This document shows positions 53,801 through 61,723 of a stretch of DNA of 64,000 bases, piece by piece (the stretch's first letter is position 1; each line of letters begins with the position of its first letter). The DNA is from Coneutiohabitans thermophilus (GTDB lineage Bacteria > Zhuqueibacterota > Zhuqueibacteria > Zhuqueibacterales > Zhuqueibacteraceae). The notes below the pieces were generated by a model that saw nothing but the letters and a program-made list of their open reading frames with translations, did not search any database and was not told the DNA's origin. Position numbers and translations under genes: made by a program. The stretch spans positions 1 to 64,000 of the forward strand of contig JAPDQY010000008.1 of assembly GCA_034505235.1 (NCBI GenBank). The letters are read 5' to 3'.

Positions 53801-54055
53801 GCGCTGGGCAACAACTACCCCAACCCGTTCAACCCGCAAACCACCATCGCTTTCGCCCTGCCGCAAAGCGGTCGGGTCGTGCTCACGATTCTGAACTCGC
53901 TCGGCCAGGAGATCGAGCGGCTGGTGGACGCTGACATGCAGGCCGGCTTCCACAAAGTCGTGTGGGAAGCGAAGGGTCGCACCTCCGGCGTTTACTTCTA
54001 CCGCCTGACCGTCAACGACTTCACCCAGATGAAAAAGATGGTCTTGATGAAGTAA
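50822..54055 (+). CDS. Large secreted multidomain protein with sorting tail
   Basis: This 1077-residue exported protein has a signal peptide (SIVLLVTVFLCGLGLLAAH). Residues of about 75-400 contain two MAM-like / choice-of-anchor beta-sandwich units (FFDDFEGGKDPWQASATWGI, FLYKSISEVDFDYNKVDVF). Then come a CARDB-like domain (DDVAAVNVDIPFPIKVGDAVSFTLNV), another sandwich (YLDFSAVTSTAWLTFKS) and fibronectin type III repeats (PNAPLLSGEVQSGAVRLSWTE...). The last 85 residues are a FlgD-like sorting domain, NNYPNPFNPQTTIAFALP to MKKMVLMK. No catalytic domain is evident; it may be a structural, adhesive or non-enzymatic surface protein. GGGAGG lies 6 bases before the ATG. Confidence 0.85.
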   Translation: MHRKSIVLLVTVFLCGLGLLAAHEAGRKNPDAKAAPIQLVSKKNLDRFLMKPIRIDEAASARKPNRQQTAAAQDVIFFDDFEGGKDPWQASATWGIRTKGSGHADEDRSDWEVAKTNFHSASTSWHETTVTAISTDLLLSPSVTIPTQTSGGAPLARLNLDFWADWDAALPANRLYVYVGLDTALWHFSTTAPGAGNSSWVIENPGTAPYDVFSRQFLTTPEIDLTGATPPIELTFLYKSISEVDFDYNKVDVFTKDDDFVSYRSVASFDGPDGSPGGGTAAWKLHTVNLDAYAGKIIKIRFSENGDYGFVEPGAIFALDDIKLTAGGNTVFSDDGGESGTSTMVATGFAAGDQVAAYAGAANPNPNWVNVAVPGNVLLSGASGTLKPGDKIRIGILFGYDPTGATTTPAPVGRGLYIDDVNLTGQTIQDDVAAVNVDIPFPIKVGDAVSFTLNVTNGGSNPQSNLQWQGSILNAAGQVVASVVGRRTDALAPGASAGIPSVNTWTPTAPGIYRIRAFTRLATDEDRSNDTTAVATDDPNGFGDARYSPFVVHDGQVLFSSALWNAPASPTPAQLLSRGFQVNSTRSDPGVVTWQTTNAALVPAVNLGGAAYKGAYIQFDSLGRPQDEDLIIPYLDFSAVTSTAWLTFKSIGVGGFGFTRFSVDVSNNGGLSWNTVAQRVRGVDPETGQNFGGPAFFTLNLRPAVLNITRWAAGYSNVWIRFRYEGIDDADWTIWNVAVSGKGIQAATLSSVTDIPNDQGKQVRVSWTRSPNDGGVAGVPITHYGVWRKISGAGQKPVGGVIEVADRLTMIGRDITTLKAGTRFYDVNSATGWDFIAMVTAHSDPDYNYVAPTLADSVQTCFMVSAHTANPLVFANSNEACGISSDNLPPNAPLLSGEVQSGAVRLSWTEPDNEEPASYSVYRRLASEPSFGAAIATVTGREYQDTNIERNTSYVYAVTAKDYANNVSAFSNEVPVVTTAVADRPGNALPTEYALGNNYPNPFNPQTTIAFALPQSGRVVLTILNSLGQEIERLVDADMQAGFHKVVWEAKGRTSGVYFYRLTVNDFTQMKKMVLMK

Positions 54056-54092
54056 ACCCGCTGTAATGCCCGCCGGCATGGTCTGCTGCGCG

Positions 54093-54131
54093 AAAATCCC
54101 GCACCCCGGCCTTCGGGGTGCGGGATTTTTT
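54093..54131 (+). terminator. Strong rho-independent terminator
   Basis: A 15-bp stem, AAAATCCCGCACCCC (54093-54107) with GGGGTGCGGGATTTT (54115-54129), has a 7-base loop and ends in a run of Ts. It follows the secreted-protein gene by 37 bases. The A-run on the other arm would let it work in both directions. Confidence 0.92.
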
Positions 54132-54151
54132 GGGTGACGCCGCAAAAAACA

Positions 54152-54185
54152 AAAGCCGCTGCCCTCATGTGCGAGCAGCGGCTTT
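54152..54185 (-). terminator. Rho-independent terminator of histidine kinase gene
   Basis: AAAGCCGCTGC (54152-54162) and GCAGCGGCTTT (54175-54185) form an 11-bp stem. On the minus strand it continues into a TTTTGTTTTTT tract. It lies 41 bases after the histidine kinase stop and back to back with the plus-strand terminator. Confidence 0.88.
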
Positions 54186-54226
54186 GTTGTTTTTGAAGGA
54201 AGAACGGCGGCAGCGCACCGGCTGCT

Positions 54227-55429
54227 TCACAGCATGATGCGCATGGTGGTGCCCCCGCCCGGCCGCGACTCCTTGACGAACAAGCGGCCGCGATGATATT
54301 CCTCGACAATGCGCTTGGCCAGGCTCAGGCCCAGGCCCCAGCCGCGTTTTTTGGTGCTGAAACCCGGCCGAAAAATATTCTTGCGATCGGCGGGATCGAT
54401 GCCCTTGCCGTTGTCGGTGATGTCGATGATCGCACGATGCCGCCGGCGGGCGGCGGCACGCATCTCGATGAGGATCTCGCCCTGGTCATTCTCGATGGCA
54501 TCGATGGCATTCTTGATCAAATTCTCCAACACCCATTCCAGCAGGTCGCGATTCAGCGGAATGGGCGGCAGCGGCTCTTTGCACACCTCCAGGTGGACGG
54601 CACGCCGCATTTGCGGCAGCCGGCTGCGAAAATAGCGCACCACCTCGTCGACAATCACCCCCAGATCCTGCTCCTTGAGATCGGTGCTCGAACCGATTTG
54701 CGAAAAGCGCGCGGCCACCTTGTTCAACCGCTCGACGTCGCGCTCCATTTCTTTGATGGTCTCGCATGCGCCATTGCCCGCAAGCTGACTCTTCAGCAGC
54801 TCCAGCCAGCCCAGCAGGGAGGAAATCGGCGTGCCGAGCTGATGCGCGGTTTCCTTGGACATGCCCACCCAGATGAATTGCTGCTCGCCGCGACGAATGC
54901 TGTTGAAGCCGAGAAAGCCCACCAGAACAAACAAACTCACCACGCTGATGGCGATGTAAGGCAGGCGCTGCAACTGCTGGATGAGACGCGAATCACCGTA
55001 ATAGAGATAATTGAGCGTATCGGTCCGGCCGGAGACGGGATCCTGATAGGTGATGGGCACCGGCGCGACTTCGCGCCGCATGGCCGCCATGATCTTCCGC
55101 ACCTGGCGCTGGGCACGCGCGGAGTAGAGGGAATCCGGCGGCACGTCGATGCCCTCCCAGCCGATCGGCTCGCCTGCGGGGGTGGCCAGAATGATGGGGA
55201 AATCCGTGCGATTGATGATGGCGTCGAAGATGAAGTTGAGATCGCTGTTGCCGGGATCATTGACGGCGCGCGCATGCAGTTGCGCATAAAACAAAATCAC
55301 ATTGCGCGCCTCCTGCCGCAGCCCCGCCACCAAATTTTGTGTGTGCCAGAGCAGGGTGATGATGATAGCGACGGCGGCGACGAACAGCAAACCTTTGATG
55401 CGGCCAACCAGACGATAGGGGGCAATCAT
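54227..55429 (-). CDS. Sensor histidine kinase
   Basis: This 400-residue inner-membrane kinase has two transmembrane helices (about 12-30 and 157-175) that flank a periplasmic sensor region of about 125 residues with no recognised domain. The dimerisation/phosphoacceptor motif is KETAHQLGTPISSLLGWLELL with H196. The ATPase domain has the N-box NLIKNAIDAIEN, G1 DNGKGIDPADR and G2-type GWGLGLSLAKRIV. The AHQLGTPISS variant of the H-box is frequent in FCB bacteria. No response regulator is adjacent. It lies 163 bases after suhB and has its own terminator. Confidence 0.93.
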   Translation of the reverse strand: MIAPYRLVGRIKGLLFVAAVAIIITLLWHTQNLVAGLRQEARNVILFYAQLHARAVNDPGNSDLNFIFDAIINRTDFPIILATPAGEPIGWEGIDVPPDSLYSARAQRQVRKIMAAMRREVAPVPITYQDPVSGRTDTLNYLYYGDSRLIQQLQRLPYIAISVVSLFVLVGFLGFNSIRRGEQQFIWVGMSKETAHQLGTPISSLLGWLELLKSQLAGNGACETIKEMERDVERLNKVAARFSQIGSSTDLKEQDLGVIVDEVVRYFRSRLPQMRRAVHLEVCKEPLPPIPLNRDLLEWVLENLIKNAIDAIENDQGEILIEMRAAARRRHRAIIDITDNGKGIDPADRKNIFRPGFSTKKRGWGLGLSLAKRIVEEYHRGRLFVKESRPGGGTTMRIML

Positions 55430-55592
55430 GTCAAATCGTGTCCCGCCAAAAATGCAACTGTGTTGTCACCAACAGCCGGTATCCGCCTGCCAATGTTCCG
55501 GCCGCGGATGCGCCGGGGATTCCACGACTTCGGGCCGCGTGGAAACCCGGTGGATCTTGCGGCACCGGCCAAACCGTTGCGGCAACCTTTTC

Positions 55593-56390
55593 TCAAGAGT
55601 CCGTGTGTTCGGCGATCAGTTCCTGCATGAGCGCATGCACACGGCCGTTGCTCGCGACAATGTTGCCGCTCTCCCAGAAATTCTCCCCGGTGGTGAAGCC
55701 GCTGATCCTGCCGCCGGCTTCCTCCACCAGCAGACTGCCCGCGGCAAAGTCCCACGGATTCAAATTATACTCCCAGAAACCATCGAACACCCCGGCAGCC
55801 ACCAGCGCCAAATCGAGACTGGCGGCGCCCATGCGGCGCATGTCGCGCACCTGCTCGAAAAAATTCCGGAAGAGGCGCAAATACGAACCAGCCAGATGCT
55901 TGGCACGAAAGGGGAAGCCGGTGGCGATCAAACATTCCGACAGCCTGTGACTGGCAGAAACCCGCAGACGCTCGCCGTTGCGAAAAGCGCCGCCACCGCG
56001 CACGGCGCTGAACTGCTCCTGCCGCAACGGATCGTACACCACGCCCGCGATGATCACACCCTGCCGGCGCGCGGCGATCGACACGGCAAAACACGGCACC
56101 CCGTGAATGAAGTTGGTCGTGCCGTCCAGCGGGTCGATAATCCACTCCACCTCCCCCGCACCCTCCGAGAGACCGCCCTCCTCTGCCAGGATTTTGTGTT
56201 GCGGAAAATGGCGGCGCAGGTGGGTGACGATCACCTGCTCGGACTGCCGGTCGACTTCGGTGACGAAATCGAACTCGGCCTTGTGATCGACCTGCAAGGC
56301 CGGCCGGTCACGCCAGCGGGACAGCAAAATGCGGCCGGCCAGACTGGCAGCTTCAGCGGCGACGGCGAGAAGGTTTTCATGACTGGTCAT
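55593..56390 (-). CDS. suhB: Inositol monophosphatase family protein
   Basis: This 265-residue Mg-dependent phosphatase belongs to the IMPase family. Metal ligands are E70 (AEEGG) and D86 and D89 in IIDPLDGTTNF, and a later WDFAAGSLLVEEAGG supplies the third aspartate. The usual substrate is inositol-1-phosphate or a similar sugar phosphate; some homologues (SuhB) act in rRNA transcription. Length and motifs are normal. Confidence 0.93.
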   Translation of the reverse strand: MTSHENLLAVAAEAASLAGRILLSRWRDRPALQVDHKAEFDFVTEVDRQSEQVIVTHLRRHFPQHKILAEEGGLSEGAGEVEWIIDPLDGTTNFIHGVPCFAVSIAARRQGVIIAGVVYDPLRQEQFSAVRGGGAFRNGERLRVSASHRLSECLIATGFPFRAKHLAGSYLRLFRNFFEQVRDMRRMGAASLDLALVAAGVFDGFWEYNLNPWDFAAGSLLVEEAGGRISGFTTGENFWESGNIVASNGRVHALMQELIAEHTDS

Positions 56391-56678
56391 TGTCAGGTCT
56401 TGCTTCGCTCCATCAAAATCAATTTCATCACGGGGACCGTCCGGCGCGGCTGCCCGCAGCGCGGCAGTCCAGCTTGCGATTGCTCATCGTCGGCACACGT
56501 GGACAGGGTGTGCGGCATGCCGTCCCCGGGGCCTGACAAGCTGTTTGCGACAAGGCAATAACCCTTTCTGTCAAAACGGCGTCATCCGAGAAACGGGCAA
56601 CTGGATCTTGAAATTCGCGCTCCAGTCTTGGCACTGACACGGCTGTGTTGCAGTACATTTCCACGGAAATACCGTCGC

Positions 56679-56714
56679 GCAGGTGGCTAACCTGCAGGCA
56701 GACAAGATGTCTGC
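56679..56714. repeat. Twin-hairpin intergenic repeat, copy 3
   Basis: GCAGGT-GGCTA-ACCTGC (56679-56695) and GCAGAC-AAGAT-GTCTGC (56698-56714) are two perfect hairpins separated by two bases. It is the best preserved copy and lies in the 525-base gap between mutS2 and suhB. Confidence 0.75.
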
Positions 56715-56795
56715 GCTCGTTGTCATCCTGATGGGTGCCGGCCGCGGCACGGCAAATCCACCTGAAAAGGGTCAGGCCTGCAAAAATTTTTGAAC

Positions 56796-56851
56796 CACGG
56801 ATTTCGCGGATGAACGCGGACAGAAAAAATCCGTGTCGAGCGGCGTTCATC
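56796..56851. repeat. Interleaved inverted repeats
   Basis: CACGGATTT (56796-56804) pairs with AAATCCGTG (56827-56835), and GATGAACGC (56809-56817) pairs with GCGTTCATC (56843-56851), so the two stems cross as in a pseudoknot. A further perfect inverted repeat, CCCAAATCG/CGATTTGGG, follows at 56861-56884. No gene is visible in 56391-56915. Confidence 0.65.
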
Positions 56852-56915
56852 TGTGTCACCCCCAAATCGTGGTTGCGATTTGGGAGTCGCATTGCGAATT
56901 GCTGCCCTGCCGGTG

Positions 56916-59318
56916 CTAGACCAGCTCCACCACCGTCACGCCGAGGTCGCCCTCACCAAATTGCCCCAGCCGGCTGCTCTTGACATGCGGCAGCGTCTTG
57001 AGATGGTTGGCAATGCTTTGGCGCAGCGCGCCCGTGCCCTTGCCGTGAATCAGCCGGACTTCGTGCCAGCCCGCCAGCAGGGCATCATCGAGAAACTTGT
57101 CCACCATGGCCAGCGCTTCCTCCACCCGCAAACCGCGCAAATCGATTTCTGCATGACGGGGTGCCTCCGCCACGTTCGCTTTTGGCAGGGTCGCCGGTTC
57201 GCTTTTGCGGGCGGTTGCCACGGCGCGCAGTTCCGCCGCCGGCACCCGTGCCCGCAGGGCACCGGCGGCCACCAGCACTTTGCCGGAGGCATCGGGCAGC
57301 TCCAACACCGTCGCCAGTGCATCCTGCTTGAGCCATTTCACCGGCATGCCGATTTCGAATTTTGTAATCGTGCTCCCCCCCGCTGCCGGTGGCGTCTCTT
57401 CGCACTGTTTCTCCCGCGCGAGTTGCTGCCGCAGCGCCGCCAGATTCTCCCTGCCTGCCTTGATCGCCTCCCGTGCGGCATTGCTCTCGCGAATCTCCCG
57501 CACGGTGTTCTCGATGATGGCATTGGCGTTTTGCAACAGCGCTTCGGCTTCGGCTTGCGCCCGCTTTTTGATCTCCTGCACCTGCGCCTTCAGGCTCTGC
57601 TCGCGTTCTTCATAAAGCTTCTGCAGACTGCGCAACCGCGCTTCCTCCATCTGCAGTTTCTCATTGAGCTGCTGCTGTTGTGCCAGTTGGTTTTGCAATT
57701 CGTTGAGCAGTTCTTCGACATTGACCTTTTCCGCGCCCGCCTGGCTGCGCGCCGCTGCGATCACCGGGGCGGGCATGCCCATGCGCTCGGCAATCTCGAA
57801 GGCATAGCTTGCACCCGGCAGCCCCGCGCGGAATTGATAAGTGGGCGTCAGGGTCTCCCGGTCGAAGGCCATCGAACCGTTGCTTACGCCCGGCTCCTCC
57901 TGGGCAAAGGTTTTCAACGCACCATGATGAGTGGTGACGATGGTCAGGCAGCCGCGCCGGTTGAGCTCGCGCAGGATCGCGACAGCCAGCGCGGCACCCG
58001 CTTCCGGGTCCGTGCCCGCGCCGATTTCGTCGATCAACACGAGGTCGCCACTGCCGGCGCGGTGCAGAATTTCGACCAGATGTTTGACGTGCGAAGTGAA
58101 GGTGGAAAGATCGTCTTCGATCGACTGGCGGTCGCCGATGTCGACAAAAACATTTTCAAACAGCGGCAGCATGCTGTCCGGCGAGGCTGGAATATGCAGG
58201 CCGCAGCGCGCCATCAAAGCCAGCAGGCCCACCGTCTTCAAGGCCACGGTTTTGCCGCCGGCATTCGGGCCGCTGATCAGCAGAGTGTGCACCGGCGTGG
58301 CCGCGGGCAGACCCAGCTCCAAATCGAGCGGCACCACCTTGCGCTGGTCGTCGTTCTTCAGCAGCAGCAGGGGATGGCGGGCGTTGATCAGCTTCACCTT
58401 GGCCTCGGCCAGCATCTGCGGGGCGTTGGCGTCGAGTTGGCGCGCAAACCGGGCCTTGGCGTGGATCACGTCGATGGCGATCATGGCCTCGTGATTGGCG
58501 AGCAGCGCCGGCAATACCTGGCGCAGGCGTTCGGTGAGCATCTGCAGAATGCGTTCGATCTCCTCGCGCTCCGCGCTCTGCAGCTCGCGCACGCGGTTGT
58601 TGCTTTCCACGGATTCCATCGGCTCGAGGAAGACCGTGCGGCCGCTGGCGGAGTGATCGTGCACCAACCCCGGGACGTGGCGGCGGTGCTCCTCCTTGAG
58701 CATGAGCACCAGGCGGCCTTCGCGCAGGGTGATCATCTGCTCGCGCAGCATGTCCTGCGCGGCCAGTTTGCGGGCGATGCGTTCGAGACGCGTGCGCGCT
58801 TCGGCGAGTGCGTGGGCGATCTCGCGGCGCAGGCGTGCCAGCACCGGGCTGGCGGAATCCTTCACCGTGCCTTCGGTGAAGTTGAGGGCATTCTCCAGCG
58901 CGCGTTCGTGTTCCTGCAGACTGGTGAGGCGTTGCGCGGTGCGCACCAACTCCGGATATTGTTCGCGGTGCGCCAGCAGATAATGGCGCACCCGTCGTGC
59001 CGTGGCCGAGAAGCGCGCGATGTCGATGAGCTGCGGAATGGCGAGCGTGCGGCCCGGAATGCGCAGATGCTGCAGCGTATCGCGCAAATCCGGCAGGGAG
59101 GAAAGCGGAAAGGCCTCCTCGGTTTCGAGCAGGCGGCGCATTTCGGTGACTTCCGCCAGGTGTGCCTGCACGGTGGGCAGGTCGGGCAGCGGCTGCAGAT
59201 GCAAAAGGGTTTCGGCACCGGCGGCTGACAGCGCCGCCGCGGCGGCATGGGTGAGCACTTTGGGAAGCTCGAGGGCGGCTGCCGCAGCAGGAAAAGAATC
59301 CGGGGGTGAAACAGTCAT
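56916..59318 (-). CDS. mutS2: Endonuclease MutS2
   Basis: MutS2 (800 residues) is a MutS paralogue without the mismatch-recognition domain, tied to suppression of recombination and, in some species, ribosome collision rescue. It has the clamp/lever helical region, an ATPase with Walker A LISGPNAGGKTVALK near residue 335 and Walker B LVLIDEIGAGTDP, a long coiled coil (about 520-625), a KOW-like part, and the C-terminal Smr domain (DLRGLRVEEALAMVDKFLDD...HGKGTGALR). All the expected domains are present. It starts 4 bases after the cvpA stop. Confidence 0.96.
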   Translation of the reverse strand: MTVSPPDSFPAAAAALELPKVLTHAAAAALSAAGAETLLHLQPLPDLPTVQAHLAEVTEMRRLLETEEAFPLSSLPDLRDTLQHLRIPGRTLAIPQLIDIARFSATARRVRHYLLAHREQYPELVRTAQRLTSLQEHERALENALNFTEGTVKDSASPVLARLRREIAHALAEARTRLERIARKLAAQDMLREQMITLREGRLVLMLKEEHRRHVPGLVHDHSASGRTVFLEPMESVESNNRVRELQSAEREEIERILQMLTERLRQVLPALLANHEAMIAIDVIHAKARFARQLDANAPQMLAEAKVKLINARHPLLLLKNDDQRKVVPLDLELGLPAATPVHTLLISGPNAGGKTVALKTVGLLALMARCGLHIPASPDSMLPLFENVFVDIGDRQSIEDDLSTFTSHVKHLVEILHRAGSGDLVLIDEIGAGTDPEAGAALAVAILRELNRRGCLTIVTTHHGALKTFAQEEPGVSNGSMAFDRETLTPTYQFRAGLPGASYAFEIAERMGMPAPVIAAARSQAGAEKVNVEELLNELQNQLAQQQQLNEKLQMEEARLRSLQKLYEEREQSLKAQVQEIKKRAQAEAEALLQNANAIIENTVREIRESNAAREAIKAGRENLAALRQQLAREKQCEETPPAAGGSTITKFEIGMPVKWLKQDALATVLELPDASGKVLVAAGALRARVPAAELRAVATARKSEPATLPKANVAEAPRHAEIDLRGLRVEEALAMVDKFLDDALLAGWHEVRLIHGKGTGALRQSIANHLKTLPHVKSSRLGQFGEGDLGVTVVELV

Positions 59319-59322
59319 TGCG

Positions 59323-59943
59323 TCAATAATTGCTCACATTGGGAGGAGGCGGTTTGCCGGGCAATTCATCCAGCAGCCGTTCACTGACGGGATCAAGCCC
59401 GCCGATGCGCTTGTATGCGGCCTGCAACGCCTGGCGAAAACCGGGGGGACCGGGAATGAGCTTGCGCACATAGTCATAACTCAGCGGCAGGACCATCTTG
59501 GTGCGTGCCATGAGCAGGCTGCGTGCCTGCGTGCCCTGCACCACCCGGGGAATCGGCAGCAGCGTGAAGCCCAGCATGAGCAGGCTGGCCAGCAACACGC
59601 CGCGATACAACCCCAGCCCCGTGCCGGTGACGCGGTTGAACTTCTCATTGACCGTCATCTGGATCATGGTCTTGATCCATTTCACGAAGAACAAGTAGGC
59701 CAGGGCCAGCAGCGCAAACAAAAACGTGAAGCCGAGCAGCACGCTCATGTTGGGGGGCAATTCCACCACGTAGCTGAAAAACTGCGCAAAATAGGGCAGC
59801 AGGATCAGGGTGAGGGTGAGACACGAGAAGAAACCGAACAAATCCAGCAGGCTCTCATAAAGGCCGCTCTTGAAGCCGCGCCAGGTGAAGTAGGCCAGCA
59901 CACCCAGAATGAAAAAATCGGCAAGATTGATGACGATTTGCAC
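59323..59943 (-). CDS. CvpA family membrane protein
   Basis: This 206-residue inner-membrane protein of the CvpA/colicin V production family has four hydrophobic helices (FFILGVLAYFTWRGFKSGL, FFSCLTLTLILLPYFAQFF, VLLGFTFLFALLALAYLFF, RGVLLASLLMLGFTLL). The role is envelope-related but unclear. The GTG at 59943 with GAGG upstream is preferred over the longer arginine-rich frame. It is commonly adjacent to mutS2, as in Bacillus (yshB-mutSB). Confidence 0.9.
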   Translation of the reverse strand: MQIVINLADFFILGVLAYFTWRGFKSGLYESLLDLFGFFSCLTLTLILLPYFAQFFSYVVELPPNMSVLLGFTFLFALLALAYLFFVKWIKTMIQMTVNEKFNRVTGTGLGLYRGVLLASLLMLGFTLLPIPRVVQGTQARSLLMARTKMVLPLSYDYVRKLIPGPPGFRQALQAAYKRIGGLDPVSERLLDELPGKPPPPNVSNY

Positions 59944-60146
59944 GGGGTTCCTCACGCGCCGGCAGCCGGAGCGTCCGGGACGCCGGCACCAAAAAGAAAA
60001 AGTGAACAAAGCAGCTCGCCGGCCGGTGGCACGGCCGCACCCCTCGCTGCACACCGCACCAGCCAGATGCAGCCGGCAGCACGAGGAGAATGGACGAGTT
60101 CCACTCGATTCACTTCACAAAGGTGATGAGAACGCCGTCTCCACTT

Positions 60147-60590
60147 TCAGGAGAGCCGTTCCCGCACGAGCTGTTGCAGCAGCTTGCCGTCGGCACGGCC
60201 TTTGGCCTGTGGCATGATTTTCCCCATGACTTTGCCGAGATCCTTGAGGTCCCGTGCGCCGGTTTCCTGAATCGCGGTTTCAATGAGGGCGATGATCTCC
60301 TCACGGCTGAGAGCCTGGGGCAGATAGGCGGCAATGACGTCCAATTCCGCAGTCTCGTCGGCCACCAGATCGTTGCGTCCGGCTTTGGCATAGGCCTCGA
60401 TGGATTCACGGCGGCGTTTGGCGGCGCTGTTCAGGACTTCCAGTTCCTCCTCGGGCGTGAGCGGCCGCATCCTGGCGATCTGCGCATCTTTGAGTTGCGA
60501 CCGCAACAGGCGGATGGTTTCCACCCGGCGCTTGTCGCCGCTTTTCATGGCCTGCTTGAGATCTTCGCTCAGTTTCTCGAACAACGTCAT
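60147..60590 (-). CDS. yqeY: GatB/YqeY domain-containing protein
   Basis: This 147-residue helical protein of the YqeY family shares the tail domain of GatB. MTLFEKLSEDLKQAMKSGDKRR begins with the family's typical start, and KDLGKVMGKIMPQAKGRADGKLL near the end is the conserved GatB/YqeY motif. Its role is unsettled, and a link to tRNA amidation is only inferred from the domain. Its start codon has AGGAGA 6 bases upstream. rpsU lies 75 bases upstream, a common pairing. Confidence 0.93.
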   Translation of the reverse strand: MTLFEKLSEDLKQAMKSGDKRRVETIRLLRSQLKDAQIARMRPLTPEEELEVLNSAAKRRRESIEAYAKAGRNDLVADETAELDVIAAYLPQALSREEIIALIETAIQETGARDLKDLGKVMGKIMPQAKGRADGKLLQQLVRERLS

Positions 60591-60665
60591 CGCTGTCTCC
60601 TGCGGCCGGTTGCGCCCCTCCCGTGCAGCGCCACGCCAGGGTGGGCCGGTGGAGGGCAACCGTGG

Positions 60666-60863
60666 CTATCTGCTTTCCAATGTCGCCAGGCGCCGGGCCT
60701 TGCGGCGTGCGATTTTCATTTTGCGCTTCTTCTTCTCGCTGGGCTTTTCGAAGTGCCGGCGTTTCTTCAGCTCCGACATCAGACCGGCTTTTTCACACGC
60801 CTTGGTGAAACGACGCAAAGCCTTTTCAAAGCTTTCCCCTTCGCGAACTTTAACAGCAGGCAT
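60666..60863 (-). CDS. rpsU: Small ribosomal subunit protein bS21
   Basis: bS21 (65 residues) binds near the 3' end of 16S rRNA and takes part in translation start. The sequence is typical: MPAVKVREGESFEKALRRFTKACEKAG followed by a highly basic tail, KKRKMKIARRKARR. ATG at 60863 has AAGGAGG upstream at a somewhat long spacing of about 12 bases. Confidence 0.97.
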   Translation of the reverse strand: MPAVKVREGESFEKALRRFTKACEKAGLMSELKKRRHFEKPSEKKKRKMKIARRKARRLATLESR

Positions 60864-60991
60864 ATGCTTGAACAGCCTCCTTGAATAAAAAATGGACAAT
60901 AAAGACGGATGGAATTTTAAAAAACGGCGTAAAGGTATCATTCACAAGCTTGAAAAACAAGTGTTTTCTCGGAAAAGCTCGCGGCGGCCGG

Positions 60992-61723
60992 TCAAAGCTG
61001 CCCGTACGCCGCGAGAACTTTGGCAGCCGCCACCAACCCCGCGGTTTCCGCGCGCAGACGCCGCGGCCCCAGGCTCAGCAGCTTGCAGCCGGCTTGTTGC
61101 GCCAGAGTGACTTCCTCTTCACTGAAGCCGCCCTCCGGGCCAACCAGCAACAGCACGCGCCGCGGCAGGGCTTGCCCCCCCAGCTTTGCTGAAATGTCGA
61201 TCGCGGTGGGATGCGCCAGCAGGGCGAGATCGAAATCATGGCAGGCTTGCATCAGCGCAATGAAGCGGACAGGCTCGCTCACCGCCGGCCACACGGAGCG
61301 GCAGGATTGCTTCATCGCGGCCAGCGCCAACCGGCGCCAGCGCCCGCTTTTGCCCGGACCGGGATTCACCTCACTGTAATGCGACAGCAGCGGGATGAAC
61401 GCCGACACCCCGATTTCCGTGCCTTTTTCCACCAGCCAGTCGAAACGGGCGCCCTTGGGAACGGCCTGTGCCAGGGTGAGATGCACCGCCGGCTCGCCGA
61501 GATTTTGCGCGCGTGTGTGAATTTTGATGCGCGTTGCCGCACGATCGCTGAAGACGATTTCACCATCGACCGCCGCGTTGCCCGCGCCGTCAACCACGGT
61601 GACACGGTCGCCGGCCTTGTGATGCAACACGCGCGAGAGGTGATGATGCTCGTCGCCGGTCAGCGTGACAAATTCGCCGGCGAAATGTTCAGCAGGGGCG
61701 TAGAAAAATTCCTGGCGCGACAT
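60992..61723 (-). CDS. rsmE: 16S rRNA (uracil(1498)-N(3))-methyltransferase
   Basis: RsmE (243 residues) methylates U1498 of 16S rRNA. It has an N-terminal PUA-like domain (FVTLTGDEHHHLSRVLHHKAGD) and a SPOUT methyltransferase with the knot motifs LLVGPEGGFSEEEV and LLSLGPRRLRAETAG, where SAM binds. The ATG at 61723 shares one base with the stop of the upstream barrel-protein gene, fixing the start and showing co-transcription. Confidence 0.95.
   Translation of the reverse strand: MSRQEFFYAPAEHFAGEFVTLTGDEHHHLSRVLHHKAGDRVTVVDGAGNAAVDGEIVFSDRAATRIKIHTRAQNLGEPAVHLTLAQAVPKGARFDWLVEKGTEIGVSAFIPLLSHYSEVNPGPGKSGRWRRLALAAMKQSCRSVWPAVSEPVRFIALMQACHDFDLALLAHPTAIDISAKLGGQALPRRVLLLVGPEGGFSEEEVTLAQQAGCKLLSLGPRRLRAETAGLVAAAKVLAAYGQL

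Noticed and set aside
50807..54145. A 1112-codon open frame on the minus strand opposite the secreted-protein gene.
   Set aside because: It mirrors the codon pattern of the plus-strand gene, which has a signal peptide, domains and a sorting tail. The antisense product has a glycine/aspartate/histidine-rich composition with no family signal.
56796..56884. The palindromes as a terminator for mutS2.
   Set aside because: No T-run follows the stems on the minus strand, and the crossed arrangement is not that of an intrinsic terminator.
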